Shown piece after piece: positions 11,795 to 23,419 of a DNA stretch of 64,000 bases (position 1 is the first letter of the stretch; every line of letters starts with the position of its first letter). The stretch is from Lycorma delicatula (lineage: Eukaryota; Arthropoda; Insecta; Hemiptera; Fulgoridae). Below the pieces are notes generated by a model. The model had not been told where the DNA came from and made no database searches. It saw only the letters and a program-made list of their open reading frames with translations. The stretch lies in NCBI RefSeq assembly GCF_047948215.1, contig NC_134460.1, positions 150,220,049-150,284,048 on the forward strand. Reading direction: 5' to 3'. The position numbers were made by a program, and so were the translations under genes.

Positions 11795-12351
11795 TTCGGC
11801 TGTTGTCTTAGACAACGCCCCTTATCATTCATGTAAAACGGAAAGAATTTCTGCCGTGGAAAAAGAATATCAAAATGCGGCTTAGTTCAATAGGAATTAC
11901 TTTTGAAGAAGGTGTGCTTAATATCTGATTATCGCAAAGGGTTACCCGTGTTAAAAGTAATTTTAATGTCTATAAAATTGATGAGTTAATAAGATCGAGT
12001 GGTAAAACCGTGCTTCGATTATCTCCCTATCGTTGTGAACTCGACTCGATCGTATTAATTTGGAGACAAATCAAAAGTTACGTAGCGTCAGAAAATGCTA
12101 GTTATAAAATATCCGATGTTAAAAATGTACGCTTAAAAGTCATCGATAGAACGGGCCAGCAGGAATACATAAAATGTACTAATATAAAACATGTAAAGGG
12201 TACTGTTGAATCGAAATATTGGGAATCGGATAATATAATAGAAAACAAAATTCAGCCTCCCGTTGTATCTCTTAATACTTACAGCACTATGAATTTCTCG
12301 CAATCAGATGACGAAAACCAAATTGAATTAATTATTTGGTTATTATCATAG
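11795..12351 (+). pseudogene. Tc1-like transposase C-terminal remnant
   Basis: Plus-strand fragments cover the second half of a Tc1-like DDE transposase. VVLDNAPYHSCKTERISAVE (about 11800) carries the second catalytic Asp. ITFEEGVLNI follows after a frameshift, then KFNVYKIDELIRSSGKTVLR-like sequence, then the final open segment VLRLSPYRCELDSIVLIWRQ from about 12010, ending near 12351 with an Asp/Ser-rich tail. The family normally has NPIELIW, whose Glu is the third catalytic residue; here that block reads DSIVLIW, so the acid is gone. It belongs to the same broad family as 54100-56352. The N-terminal half and the terminal repeats are not visible. Confidence 0.77.
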
Positions 12352-13777
12352 AAATTTAATCTAAGATAATAGTGAGCTTTTACTGTTAGCGGACAATTGA
12401 CTACCTCATAACTCAAGTCTTGATTTATTTAAATTTAAAATATATGAATTTTTTGTATAACATAATAGCGCTTGGTTATTTAATATAAACGTCGCTTAGT
12501 TTCTTTATGTACTTCAGGATTTACAGAAGATGCTTCTGAATCGGCCGCCTGACCACTCGTACGCGCAGTCTATTTAAACTCTAACTGAATTAGGTATAGA
12601 ATCTGAAGATTTTTAACTATTTATAATGAGCGGCGAAAAAAAAATGCTCTGTCACTCGAAGGTTGCAGTGTAAGATTAGTATATCGGTTATACTCGTGTA
12701 CTTTCAGTATTCCTTTTAAAACATCGATAGACGGAAGGTTTATTTTATGCGTGAACAACGAGAACAACGGAGTTTTATTACCGCTTGATAAATAAATGCA
12801 ATAAAATTTGTATTACTTGTTACTTATAAATAAGAAATATTAAAAAGCTATCGAGTAACTTAATATTAAAATTTTAACGGAAAACTCTACGCGAACCTTC
12901 ACAAACGAATGATACTACCAAAACGTGTATCAGAATTAAGCATTATTAATTACATTTTTTTCACGAAATTTTTTCTGTTCGACTATTAATAACTATGTCT
13001 TTGATCGGTTCACAAATTAACTGCTCAACTTCTTAATAGAATGAAGATTTTTTTTTTTTTAAATCGAATTAAATTCGTTTAAATATCTTTAATAAAAAAA
13101 TAAATTCTCCCTTACATAAGCCACGTGGTATGCTCTCGCTTACTGTACCTAAGGTACCGTATTTGATTAACGGTTACGTACGAAAACATTTTACCGGATC
13201 AACCTTGATCCCCGATGTCTCAAACTTGTTGATCGTTGAAATGAAATGATTAGGAACGGGTTTATAAATTTTTTTCGTAACTGTTTATACTAAATGACTA
13301 ATTATTATATTATTACATGAATTAGTTTTATAAAAAGAATTTAATCACTTTCGTTATACATATATGCGTATCAGATATGATATTTTCTATATATTTATAG
13401 AGTAATTAAGGATATAATTAAATCTTTATTTGTTATCGTCACTCGTAAATTGTTATGTTCTATTTTTTAAAACAAAAATTATCTGAAGCGAATTAAAATA
13501 ATTAAATTTAGCATTCAAAAGAAATTTTAAAACTGGATTTTAAATATTTTTGGGAATAATTGTTTAACTGTATGTTTATGGCCACTCAACATCACGTAAT
13601 ATTAATTTACATACTTTTTAATTCTTAACCTTGGCCGTTTTATATATATATGTGTGTTTTGTTTAACATTTAAATAGATCTACTATAACAAATTTTAAAA
13701 AAAATTATTTTTTTAAATCATCAACTAGTGCGTTTAATTAAATTACTGCAATAACCTTGTTGTGTATATTATCTTAG
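12352..13777. other. A+T-rich DNA, nothing recognised
   Basis: About 1.4 kb of low-complexity A+T-rich DNA with no coding or repeat signal that I could pair with another place in the window. Confidence 0.35.
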
Positions 13778-14400
13778 ACGGCTTGTTTAAAAAGTTCCGA
13801 TAAACGTGCATTCTATGTTCTCTCGGCTATTCGGTTATCAAACGAAGAACAAACTTTGCTGCGACTCGATACGTGTTTAATTTTTTTCAGTTAAAATGCA
13901 ACGGCTTGATGCGATCGAGATTCTAACTTCTTCTGCAAGTTCTCTGACAGTCGATCGGCGATTTCAACGCACCACATAGTTTATTTTCTGAACGCGGGTG
14001 TCATCGGTTGAAGTAGAATGCCTTTCCGGTCAAGGGCCATCTTCGATCGACTGATGACTGCTTTTAACTCGTGAAAACCAGTCGTAACCTTGCGTGTACG
14101 ACCCAAAGTATCGTCTCCGTAAACTTGTTTCAAAAGTCAGAACGTTTTTGTGAAAGTTTTTCCCAGTTTCACGCAAAACTTTACGTTGTATCGTCGCTCC
14201 CGAAAATCGCATATTACAAAAATCGTTACTAACATTAAAACACTTTGTACTCAAATAACAATAATACGAAAATTAAACGAGTTATCAACAATTCAAGAAC
14301 ATGTGGTTACCGATGAGGGTATGCGGAACACAGTGCTGCCAACGGCTTGTCACTAAATATCTCCCTTAGCGCGTAAAGTTATTTTCTAAACAGACCTTGT
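13778..14400 (-). mobile_element. Internally deleted mariner, family 2, copy 1
   Basis: About 620 bp with weak inverted ends: GGCTTGTTTAAAAAGTTCCG at the left and, in reverse complement at the right, AGGTCTGTTTAGAAAATAAC. On the minus strand 14254-14030 encodes the N-terminal helix-turn-helix of a mariner transposase (FSGATIQRKVLRETGKNFHK, then FGSYTQGYDWFSRVKSSHQS and EDGP). The frame then decays through a segment like AAKFVLRLITEEQ and stops; the catalytic domain is missing. The right 130 bp closely match 24640-24780, so both are copies of one family. It ends only about 12 bp from the next mariner. Confidence 0.7.
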
Positions 14401-14411
14401 GTGTATATATA

Positions 14412-15698
14412 CGAGGTGTGATCAAAAATACGGTGAATAATTTTTTATTAAAAAAAGTAATAAGGTTACACAGAATTCGATTTAATCTCCTTCAAAGTAC
14501 TGTCCTTGGCTAGCAATGCACTTATCCCAACGTTGACTCTATGACTGGAGGCATTTCTGGTAGGCGTCTTTCGGAAGGGCTTTCAGCTGCTCGGTCGTGG
14601 CCCTCTCAGTGTCAGCAATGGTGTCAAAACGTTTTCCTTTAAGCACAGTTTTAATTTTTGGGAAGAGCCAAAAGTCGCATGGTGCTAAATCCGGTGATTA
14701 TGGCGGATGTGGACAGACAGGAACACTTTTTTCGGCCAAAAACTCGCGAATGAGAAGCGAGATGTGACACGGCGGTCGCTTTTCTTTCTTTTTCTGGTCG
14801 CTTTCTTCGTACGTCGTTTCGCAAATGTTGCAGTACACCCTTATAAAATTCAGAGTTTACAGTTGTTCCCCTAGGAACGAAATCTCATCGTACTATGTCC
14901 TCACTATTGAAAAAAAACGAGCATGACCTTGATGTTGGATTTTGACTGACGTGCCTTTTTAGGGCGAGGAGATGAACTGGTTTTCCATTGGGAACTCTGC
15001 ATTTTGGTCTCCGGGTCGTAGCCGTAGACCCAACTTTCATCTCCAGTTACAATTTTGGCCATGAAGTCCGGATCTGCATGAAGACGACCCTTCAACTCCG
15101 TGCAAATTGACACACGATTTTCCTTCTGTTCATCACTCAAAAGTTTGGGAACAAATTTTGCACTCGCTCGTCTCATTTGCAATTCATTAGTTAAAATGCT
15201 TTGAACGGATCCGTACGAGATGTTAAGGTCTTCCGATAGCTCTCGAATAGTCATTCGCCTGTTTGAATGAACCATTGTTTCCACTTTTTGCACGCTTTCA
15301 ACTGTTTTTTGAGGTTACTGGACATCCCGCACGCTGCTCGTCTTCAACAGACTCATTTCCGTTTTTAAATCGGTCATACCACTTGTACACAGTCTTAAAA
15401 GTTACATTATCGCCGTACACCGATTCTAACATTTCGTGAGCTTCTTTGGCACTGTTTTGCAACTTAAAACAAAACTTAATGTTAATGCGTTGTTCAAAAT
15501 CCATGTTGCGCGACAGACACGATAAACACAACTTCACTTTAGCGGCTCTGGCAGCTGACCGGCAAGCTCGAAAGTGTTACAACTTGTTCCTGTCTGTCTC
15601 AGTTATTGGACGCTATTGGACGAATTACAGCATATGGATGTAGCGTCGGCAGTTGTCGCTATAAAAATTCATTCACCGTATTTTTTGATCACACCTCG
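14412..15698 (-). mobile_element. Full-length mariner transposon, family 1
   Basis: A complete 1287-bp mariner. It is flanked by TA dinucleotides (14410-14411 and 15699-15700) and bounded by inverted repeats of about 27 bp beginning CGAGGTGTGATCAAAAA. The two repeats differ by one A. Length, TA duplication and TIRs are all typical of mariner. The transposase lies on the minus strand and is inactivated, so the element could move only with help. Because both ends are nearly identical, it was probably active fairly recently. Confidence 0.93.
14482..15504 (-). pseudogene. Mariner transposase pseudogene
   Basis: Start chosen at 15504 (MDFEQRINIKFCFKLQNSAK), which gives the normal mariner N-terminus. 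The domains run in order: paired-type helix-turn-helix (YGDNVTFKTVYKWYDRFKNG), second helix-turn-helix (NRRMTIRELSEDLNISYGSV), and a catalytic region with VTGDESWVYGYDPETK, where the Asp is the first catalytic residue. The frame slips near 15295, so the protein is split there. After 14904 it decays: the usual HDNAP block is damaged and its Asp is lost, leaving PPCHISLL. In the PYSPDLAPCDF motif the Tyr codon is now a stop, although SPDLAPCDFWLFPK still follows. The last coding block ends QYFEGD before a stop at 14482. It is non-functional. Confidence 0.9.
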
Positions 15699-15700
15699 TA

Positions 15701-16721
15701 TATATATGGAAAATACATTTTAAGTAAATTGTATTTTAGTACTCGTATTTCAAAACGTGAAATTTAATTTTTTAAAGGGGTGAAATTAAATTTTACCCCC
15801 CTCAATCCCACCGTGCGACCGAAAGTAATACTGTAAAATTTGAAAAATCGGTAAAAATACAGAACTTGTTTCAAATAATAACGGGTTTATTGTGCATTAA
15901 AAATATGATGTTTTTGATTTCTTCATTTTTTTCATTTATAAGCAGATGTACTTATCAGTGTTACACGATGGTCATTTATATTTAATATTTCTTAAGAATC
16001 GTTTAATTTTATCTTTACCTTTAAATTTTATTTTAAAATAAAAACTTTACCTAAGCCCCTTTAATTCTTTGACTGTTGTTTAGGAAAACGTTTGTAGTTA
16101 CATGATATAGATCTATATAATATAATCTTATTTTGATTTTATTTATGAATCGTAAAATATTAAGCATCGTCAGAGGGTTTATTGAAAAAGTTATTTTTAA
16201 ATTTTACTGTTGTTCACAGCTGGATGAAATCATTCCCTCTCGATACAACGAAATTGATTATAGCTTCTATTCAAAACATAACATCCTTGACAAAAAGCAA
16301 TAACCCTTCCGTAATCACGCTCTTCATTATTATTATTGTTATTATTACGGATATTATGTTATTTATTGATGTAGGGTGATTTATTTAGAATGATTCTTCA
16401 GGCCCTGGTTTATCCAAAAATATAATTCTTTATTCTTAGATTATATTACAAGTGAAAAATTCAACATAATATTAGCTTAACCGTTATACTAATGTATGCA
16501 GTAGTTTCTAATATAAACGATTACAAACTCTTAACGGTTTTCATAGTATTAAAAATACAAATAGTTACAATTAATCTAGTTAAACATTTTAATATAGTTT
16601 TCTACGCTCCCTGACAGTTATAAGTATTTCGATTTCCTTTTTATTTAAATAAATAAATTCCGCAACAAGAAATTAGTTTTAAAGATAACAGTCACCTAAC
16701 ACGTATGAAGTATCATAAAAA
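15701..16721. other. A+T-rich DNA, nothing recognised
   Basis: One kb of A+T-rich DNA. The 65-residue plus-strand frame at 16182-16379 is hydrophobic low-complexity translation of A+T-rich sequence and is not supported as a gene. Confidence 0.35.
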
Positions 16722-17398
16722 AAGCTGACAACACAGTTGTAGGACTTTCCCGTCACGCGGCTAATGTCGCCTTCCTGGAATTTCCTACAGCTGTGATTTT
16801 TTGTGATGCACGACTTATTATATACACAACTTAATTAAAAATATTCATCATTTTATTTAAACGTAATACTTTTTCGTTTATTTAATTTACCGATTCTAAC
16901 TAAAGCGCGCGCGCATACCGTATTGTAATTCACTCGGGTGTGGCGGTACTAGCAGTGACGATCGGCACTGACTGAAGTAATCTAAATAAACTATTGGCTA
17001 AGTGGGTACAGTGTGTCATTAGTACCCCCTCTGAACATAAGGAGCGCTAGTGTAGCACTGACGTACAACTCTTCTAATCGTCTTTCTTTTTCTGTAGCCT
17101 CCGACACCGGCTATTTTGTAACGTCACAGGTGAATTAAATAAGAAAATATAGAATTAAATAAGTGAATAATATTTAAAGAGTAAATAATTTTACGTGGCT
17201 GCTATTACCGCCACACCCGCGTGAATGAAATTTGGTATGCGCGCGCCCTTTAGTTGGAATCATTGAAGTAAATAAAAAAAAAAATAAATAAATAAATAAA
17301 ATGGTAAATATTTAAAATTAAGTTGTGTGTGTTAGCCGTGCGTCAGAAAAAGCCGCGTGGCAAGAAAATCCTACAGCTGTGTTGTCAGCTTTTTTTGT
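16722..17398. mobile_element. Family C copy 2, palindromic element with long TIRs
   Basis: About 675 bp whose left and right thirds are inverted repeats of roughly 250 bp each. The left end reads AAAAAGCTGACAACACAGTT and the right end is its mirror. Each terminal repeat carries an internal hairpin (left: CACAGTTGTAGGACTTTCCC against GGAATTTCCTACAGCTGTG), a GCGCGCGC tract and a conserved GGGTGTGGCGGTACTAG segment. The centre (16990-17100) is unrelated and ends in a 30-bp SINE1-tail-like piece. There is no coding capacity. It looks like a foldback or MITE-type element. Confidence 0.82.
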
Positions 17399-17399
17399 G

Positions 17400-18580
17400 T
17401 TGTTGATCCTATTGGTGTTCGAATTTTGAAAAAACCGGAAATATCTTTTTAAATATAAATTTGAAGAAAATTCCTCGAAAAATCAAATTCATATCTCAAT
17501 TCGTTGCCGAGAAATGCGTAAAATTGTAAAATATAAAAAAAATATTTACCACCTTTCATCCCGCCGCGCCTTGCACGAGCTCTATGGTTGCTTGCGTATC
17601 CCGTCGCGTTCAGGGGATATTTAGCCGGTTATAGTTCGCTTCGCTCTCCCTTCCCGTCTAGCCAGAAGGTTTTGCCCCTTGGACTCACTCCTCTGTGTTC
17701 CTTAAAGTCATGCTTGTAAGAATAGTATATTGTTAAATAAAAATTAAAGCCCGTTCAGTTTATAAAAATCTCGGTGTATTGTAATTTCTTCTTCAAAGCG
17801 CTATTTGGTCCGTATAGGACCCGAAACTTTAGTGATTTACGAATGTGGGTTTTAGAAGATCTTAAAATTACTAAACATCCATCTTAAAAATACTAGTCAT
17901 AACTGGCTACCCGTACTTCGTATGTATAAAAATATATTTTGCCCGGTTCTAGCATTACAGCACTAGGAGATGACCGTAGCTCGTTTTTTTTATTTTTTAA
18001 TTACTTTTATGTTTTTTGATAAAGTAACCGGATGCAAGTGCAGACAGCCAGTCCCATCTTACTTATAATAACAGTGGGTATGTTGTTGCGTCGCCGCGCC
18101 TTCCATCGTCACACCCCTTAAAAAGTCGGAATTAAAAACAAAAACTGTTTTTAGAATATTTATCTGAAGAATATTTGCAAGCCTCAATCTAATAATATCT
18201 CGTTTAGATTAGTCGGAAACGGGGAAAATTGCAATCATTCTACAATTTTTTTCTTTTCTTCATCCTTTCACGGTCTAATTTCGAAAAATCTACTAATTTG
18301 TTTTTAGACATTTACTTGAAAATTACACACACCTAAAATCAAGCGGATATCTTTGTTTGTTACCGAGAAATTAAAAAAAAATAATAATTTCATTGTTACT
18401 CCATTTTAACCCGTTAATTTCGGAACTTCAAAACTTCGTGTGTATTTAGACTTTAAGGAGAACCAGTACACAAATTTTTATAACTTTATAATTTGCTGGT
18501 TTTTATAACTAATTTTTGCTGGTCATTGATTAATCAGTCAGGACGAGTTACTTTATAGGTATAGATATACTATGTACATT
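17400..18580 (+). repeat. Interspersed repeat family D, copy 1 (longest)
   Basis: About 1.2 kb that recurs, with different internal deletions, at 26505-27015, 32400-32580 and 35283-36150. Shared blocks are GGATATTTAGCCGGTTATAG (17617), GCCAGAAGGTTTTGCCCCTT, GTATAGGACCCGAAAC, AAGTAACCGGATGCAAGTGC (18022), an AATATCTCGTTTAGAT block and a 3' end with CTGGTCATTGATTAATCAGT and then an A+T-rich tail. The constant 3' end with A+T-rich tails would fit a LINE-like or SINE-like 3' region. No protein block is recognisable. Confidence 0.7.
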
Positions 18581-18589
18581 TATGTTGAT

Positions 18590-19935
18590 TATGATAACTG
18601 AATGAAAGAATGTATGTAGGAAGAATTCGATATAATGAAAATACTATTTTCAGGAGAAGTTGGTAATTATGTTAAAATTGACGAAAACCTTTATGTACTC
18701 CTTAAAAAAATAATTTAGAGAGAAAATTGCCCCAGCAATGAATTTTTAGCGAGATTTCCCGATAAACAGATTAATCTGTAAAGGTTTTGAAACAAATTGC
18801 AGTAATTCTGATACCGATAACCAAGGAAATTTAGGTTCGGTAAGATTATTTATTGTAACTGTAAAATTCGTATCAAAATCTATGGTAAAAAAAAGTACGA
18901 GCACTATACAGAAAATCAGTAATCGTAAATTTTTGGTTCTAATCTCTACTCTTAATACATACAATCAAATGAGCGGAGGTAGTAAATGGTCCGGTTAAAT
19001 GTGGTAATTAAAAATTAAAAGAAAGATGTCCAAGGCTAGATTTTTATTCGGTCAAATGTATGTGGAGACAACAGTAGTCATTCATTTATTAGTATTTTAC
19101 GTAACATTAAAAAATGTCAAGAATCGTTTATTAATGAAGGTAATCATAATTTTTATAAAAAAATATATATTACTGTTTTGTTTTATGTAATAAAAACATT
19201 AAATCTTTTATTTCATATTTTGATGATGATGATGGTGGTGCTGATAATACAGCAGTTTTTGAATTAATTATGTTTAACTCCGTTTATGTTGAATAAATGA
19301 TAAAATGCTTTGTTACCCGTTACATAATTTTCGTATACCGATGTCGGTGGATGGGGATGTAAATTACATGTATATAAATAAACTTTATCTTGTTGGAAGT
19401 CTCACGGCCCGCTATTTCTACTTCATGAATGACGAATTATAGCTGATCGATAGTGATCGGTTATCACTTCATTTTCATTTTTATCATTATTTAATTATTT
19501 AAATTTATATTTTATTGCTCTCTCCCCCCCCCTGTGTATTTACTAAATTTGTGGAAAAATGGAAGTAGCTATTAAAATCTTATGTAACTGTAAATAGTTC
19601 TAATTGAGTTACATTTTTAAAAATATTTTAATTTACTTAAAAAATTAATTTTATTTTTTTATTCAACTTTTACTTTTATTTTTACAGGTAGGTGTGTTTT
19701 CAAGCAATTTTCTTCATCATTAATCGATTTCTGTGAGTACTGTTTTGCATTTAACATTAATATTCTTATTCTATAGTCAACGTTACTTACTGTGTTCAAC
19801 GCAAGAGCTATCCTAGCTGTTGTTTGTAGTAGTGAGATTTTATTGCAGCGTGTGCGATTGTGTTAGTGCAGTAATACGCCGGTTGACTCGATTTTTTAGT
19901 TCACACCAGTATTTAAATAATAATTTTATCGTATA
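18590..19935. other. A+T-rich DNA, nothing recognised
   Basis: About 1.35 kb with a short (GAT)-like run near 19221 and a C run near 19524. No gene or repeat is supported. Confidence 0.35.
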
Positions 19936-19950
19936 TCTGTTTTTGTCAAC

Positions 19951-20234
19951 CCACCGGGTCGGTCTAGTGCTGAAGTCGTCATCGCAAATAAGCTGATTTC
20001 GAACTCGACAGTTCTAAGGTTCAAATTCTAGTAAAGGCAGTTATTTTTATACGAATTTGAATACTAGATCGTGGATACCGGTGTGTGTTAACGATCTGGT
20101 TTCAGTTAACCACACATCTCAGGAACGGTTGACCTGAACTGTACAAGGCTACACTTCATTTACGTTCATACATATCATCCTCTGAAGTAATACTTTACGG
20201 TGGCTCCGGAAGCTAAACAGAAAAAGAAAAATCG
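19951..20234 (+). repeat. SINE1 full-length copy
   Basis: A 284-bp tRNA-derived SINE flanked by a perfect 13-bp target duplication TGTTTTTGTCAAC (19938-19950 and 20235-20247). The head CCACCGGGTCGGTCTAGTGC contains an A-box-like motif and GGTTCAAATTCTAG (20020-20033) is B-box-like. A conserved tRNA-unrelated body follows (GATCGTGGATACCGGTGTG and CACACATCTCAGGAACGG). The tail ends in CATCCTCTGAAG, a ...GGAAGCTAAACAG block and an A-rich run. It has a number of substitutions relative to the 59.5-kb copy. Confidence 0.9.
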
Positions 20235-20390
20235 TGTTTTTGTCAACAGCGATATAACTTTAAAAATATATCTGCCGTGAAATTAATTCCTATATAACTT
20301 TGATTAATCAGTCGGCGCGAAATATCAATGATATAAGGGATCATAAATCAAATATAAATCCTCAAAAGTAATTTATAATTGTAACTTTAG

Positions 20391-20460
20391 GGTCAGTCTA
20401 TTATAACGTCGGGCGGTTTATACACAACTTTAGCTGTTTAAAATGAATCGAGTAAACCTA
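20391..20460 (+). repeat. Shared terminal-like block (IS630 family 3)
   Basis: About 65 bp (GTCTATTATAACG, a GCGGTTTATA-like block, then GAATCGAGTA) matches 51669-51740. There the block leads into an IS630-like transposase remnant. It may be the solo end of that family. Confidence 0.5.
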
Positions 20461-20734
20461 CATAGTGTTCTAGATCTGTGTGACTCATGGATCTCAAGGT
20501 CTCAGTCACCTGGAATAATTAATTTTGCATGTTAGTTTATCCAGTACTAGTTTTCAAACTCTGAAATAGATCTTAATAAAATGATTTAAAAAGTAATTTT
20601 TTAAGTAGATAATAATCCTAGTTGTATTGTTATTGTTATTCATTTGATAAGTTTTTCTTCCGATTATTCCTTTCCGTTTATTCAATAAATACAATTATTG
20701 ATTAAACAATATACGTCCATTGTTCATTATACTG

Positions 20735-21030
20735 GGTGTATCATGAATTTATCCTGCTATTTTCAGAACCATTCTACTTGTGAAAATAATGGAAAAGGTT
20801 TATATAAACATGTGTCCTAAAATGCTTCGAATTCTGCTAACCCGGTGAAATTAAGACGTACTGAAATTTTTAGGACGTTAATTAAGGATAAAAATTAGTG
20901 ACTTCTGGTTTTTCACCTGAAAAATTTAATAAAATAGGTCCGGAACCGTATCTGCATTAGGTTTCGAGTGAAAATTGAAGTAAAAAATACTGTTTTTTAT
21001 GTTTGACATACAATAACTTTGTCAAAAGGG
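20735..21030 (+). repeat. Interspersed repeat family G, copy 2
   Basis: Reverse-complement partner of 1140-1525, with the same ordered landmarks (ACTTGTGAAAATAATGGAAA, TTTTTAGGACGTTAATTAAG, CACCTGAAAAATTTAATAAA). It is shorter by deletion in its first half. It is non-coding. Confidence 0.7.
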
Positions 21031-21039
21031 AAATAAACG

Positions 21040-21567
21040 CATACTGGAAAAATTTATTATTATATTAAGATTTAGCAAGTATAGATTTATTTATAGATTT
21101 TTAAAACGCCGTTTTGAAAGAATCGTTTAGTGTAAGAATACAAAATATTTGTGTAGTTTAATGTAAATAAAAAATATATGCTACTACTTAAGCTTACTAG
21201 ATTAATTCACCTCTAATATCACAATGTAAATGCAGGTGTCTGTCATTTCAACTGAAAGCAAGCAAATTATGCGACCGTAATGCAGCGATGTTTACTCGCG
21301 CTAATTCAAGTCGAAAGGTAATGTTACCTTGAAATCCGTAGACGTCTTCATTTTCCTATTTATTAATATGTTACAAATATTTAATCTTTATTACGTAATA
21401 ATAAACATTTTAAGATTTATATTCGTATTAAGAATACCTCTGAATGCGAATTGGTAGTATTTTATAATTTATTTACGTTATTTATCTAATTATCAGCTTA
21501 CTTATTCAGTATATATACAATTATTAAAATTATATATATATATATAATATATATATATATATTATAT

Positions 21568-21603
<36 letters not shown>

Positions 21604-22770
21604 GGATTATCCTTTTGTTTTACTGAAGATAAATAACGAAAAAATGTCAAATCCTTGGTAGGAATCATACCCGCCAATCGGTTGAAATCGTATTCTTTAC
21701 GTTTGAGGTCTTTTCATTGCTCTAATACCTCTTTCTTTATATGTTAAGTTTTCGTGTTAAATTATGTTATTCGGAAAACATTACCGATAATTTTGTTGTA
21801 TAATTTGGATTCATAATTGTGCGTAACTGTACTCTTTAGTGATAAATTACATTACTACTGTGAACTTTATTACACACGTGTTTTTGTTTTAGGTATTGTT
21901 TACCTCGATGACTTCCTTTTTTTATCTTGACGTTTTGTTTGTTCTACGGTTTTTCTTGTAATCGTTTCCTTGATAACTAATCGTAGTTCTGGATGAAATG
22001 AATAGTTATTCTTCTATAAAATTAGAAATCGATTATCCGAGTCCCGTCCTTCAATATTATCTTAATCGCTTGACTTGGAATCGTAAACGACAGACCTAAC
22101 GGCTTAAAATAAAGGTTTACATTGTAAACGTGAGATAACATAACTTAAATGCAATAGGTCGTAGTATTTTCCATAGAATAAAAAGAATTTTTTACTGAAT
22201 TTCATAACGTTTGTTACAAAGTTTAAATATAGAATAGCGTTTGATATTTCTATCTTCTTTGTTTAATTTTTTTTTTCATCGACAACTTGTCATGAGGTTA
22301 GTTTTGCTTCATAAGAATTTATTATGATGGTTCATGTTCCTGGTTAATATTACCGACAACTAAAAAGTATGAAAAATAATTTATTTATAGTTATATAAAT
22401 ATGTTTTACGTGGTGTATTTACATTCCCGTTCAATCGCGTAAAATATTCTTTAATAATAATATATAATTAATAGTTTATAACTGATTCATTTTTTTTTAA
22501 TGATATAAAGAAAATCTTAAATAACAGGAAGTGTTTGTCAGAAAGTAATTTGAAAGCGTTCCTGCTTAACCGAGGCAAAGCTTGTTTTACTCAATTTTTG
22601 TCTTAGTCTTTGTTTTTCAATTGCCGTCCAACCCTTTTTTCGATTTTTTATTTAATTTTGTAATAATAACATTCCGTACTTATTGGTGGAACGATATATG
22701 TTAATTTTTTTTTAATGAATTTTATTATTTTAAAACGGCGGCTGCTCTCTCTCTTAGATTTGGTGGATGG
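21040..22770. other. A+T-rich DNA with a (TA)n palindrome
   Basis: About 1.7 kb with no gene. A 70-bp run of alternating TA with phase breaks (21531-21602) is self-complementary. Nothing else is recognised. Confidence 0.4.
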
Positions 22771-22777
22771 ATGGTCT

Positions 22778-22806
22778 AGCGGTGGGGAAGTTTCTTCCCC
22801 ACCGCT
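22778..22806. other. Perfect 13-bp hairpin
   Basis: AGCGGTGGGGAAG and its exact reverse complement CTTCCCCACCGCT are separated by a TTT loop. This stem is G+C-rich inside A+T-rich flanks. It is too short for a standard miRNA precursor and is not next to a recognised gene. Confidence 0.7.
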
Positions 22807-23006
22807 CCTATCTTCATATACTGTTTTTGTCTTTTAGCGGCCGTAGGTTAGATACTTCATTCTTTAACGTTTTATTTCACTTATTAATCTAACGGCTGTC
22901 CGAAATTCTTCTGCTACTACTATGCTATGCAAATTAAACGGGACAAAGCAAAAAAAAAAAAAAAAAAATACTTTCAAAAACGATTTCTTTTATTCATTCT
23001 CTGCCT

Positions 23007-23275
23007 TTACATTTGCTGATAAATACATGTATTAGTTCGAAGTATGTTTCCGTTAGAAAAAATAACCACTTGAAGACATTTTGGCATCGATTCTACTAGA
23101 TTAGGACACGTATTCTTGACTTCATCGTCGTGAAACCACGCTTTTACACCGTTAGTTGTAACGGGTTCTTTTGTATACCTAAACATCTCTTCAAAATATT
23201 CCACAAGTTGTCAAGGGGATTTAAGTCTGGTGAATTTCCAATCCGGTCGAGCACATTAATTTGATTTTAGCTTCA
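23007..23275 (-). pseudogene. Tc1 transposase C-terminal tail
   Basis: Minus-strand fragments read NSPDLNPLDNLWNILKR (about 23240-23190) and, in the next frame, CPNLVESMPKCLQVVIFSNG (about 23110-23050). Both are hallmarks of the end of a Tc1 transposase (NSPDLNPIENLW, then LVESMPRRLQAVI). The third catalytic Glu of NPIENLW is Asp here and a frameshift separates the two blocks. The rest of the transposon is absent. A 9-bp stem palindrome (TTAGCTTCA/TGAAGCTAA, 23266-23287) lies next to it. Confidence 0.75.
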
Positions 23276-23419
23276 CAGCTGAAGCTAAGGTGACTACTTC
23301 ACTTTTAAAGCCGGTCAAACTGCTGTTTTATTGTCAAGGTCGAACAGCCGTACCACCTCAAGGCAGATAAAATCGGTTTAAGGCGGTTTCAGACATAACT
23401 GGCTATCGCTTAGCAATTT

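Noticed and set aside
21531..21602. (TA)n palindrome as a replication origin or regulatory element
   Set aside because: Alternating TA tracts are common in A+T-rich genomes and nothing nearby gives it a role.
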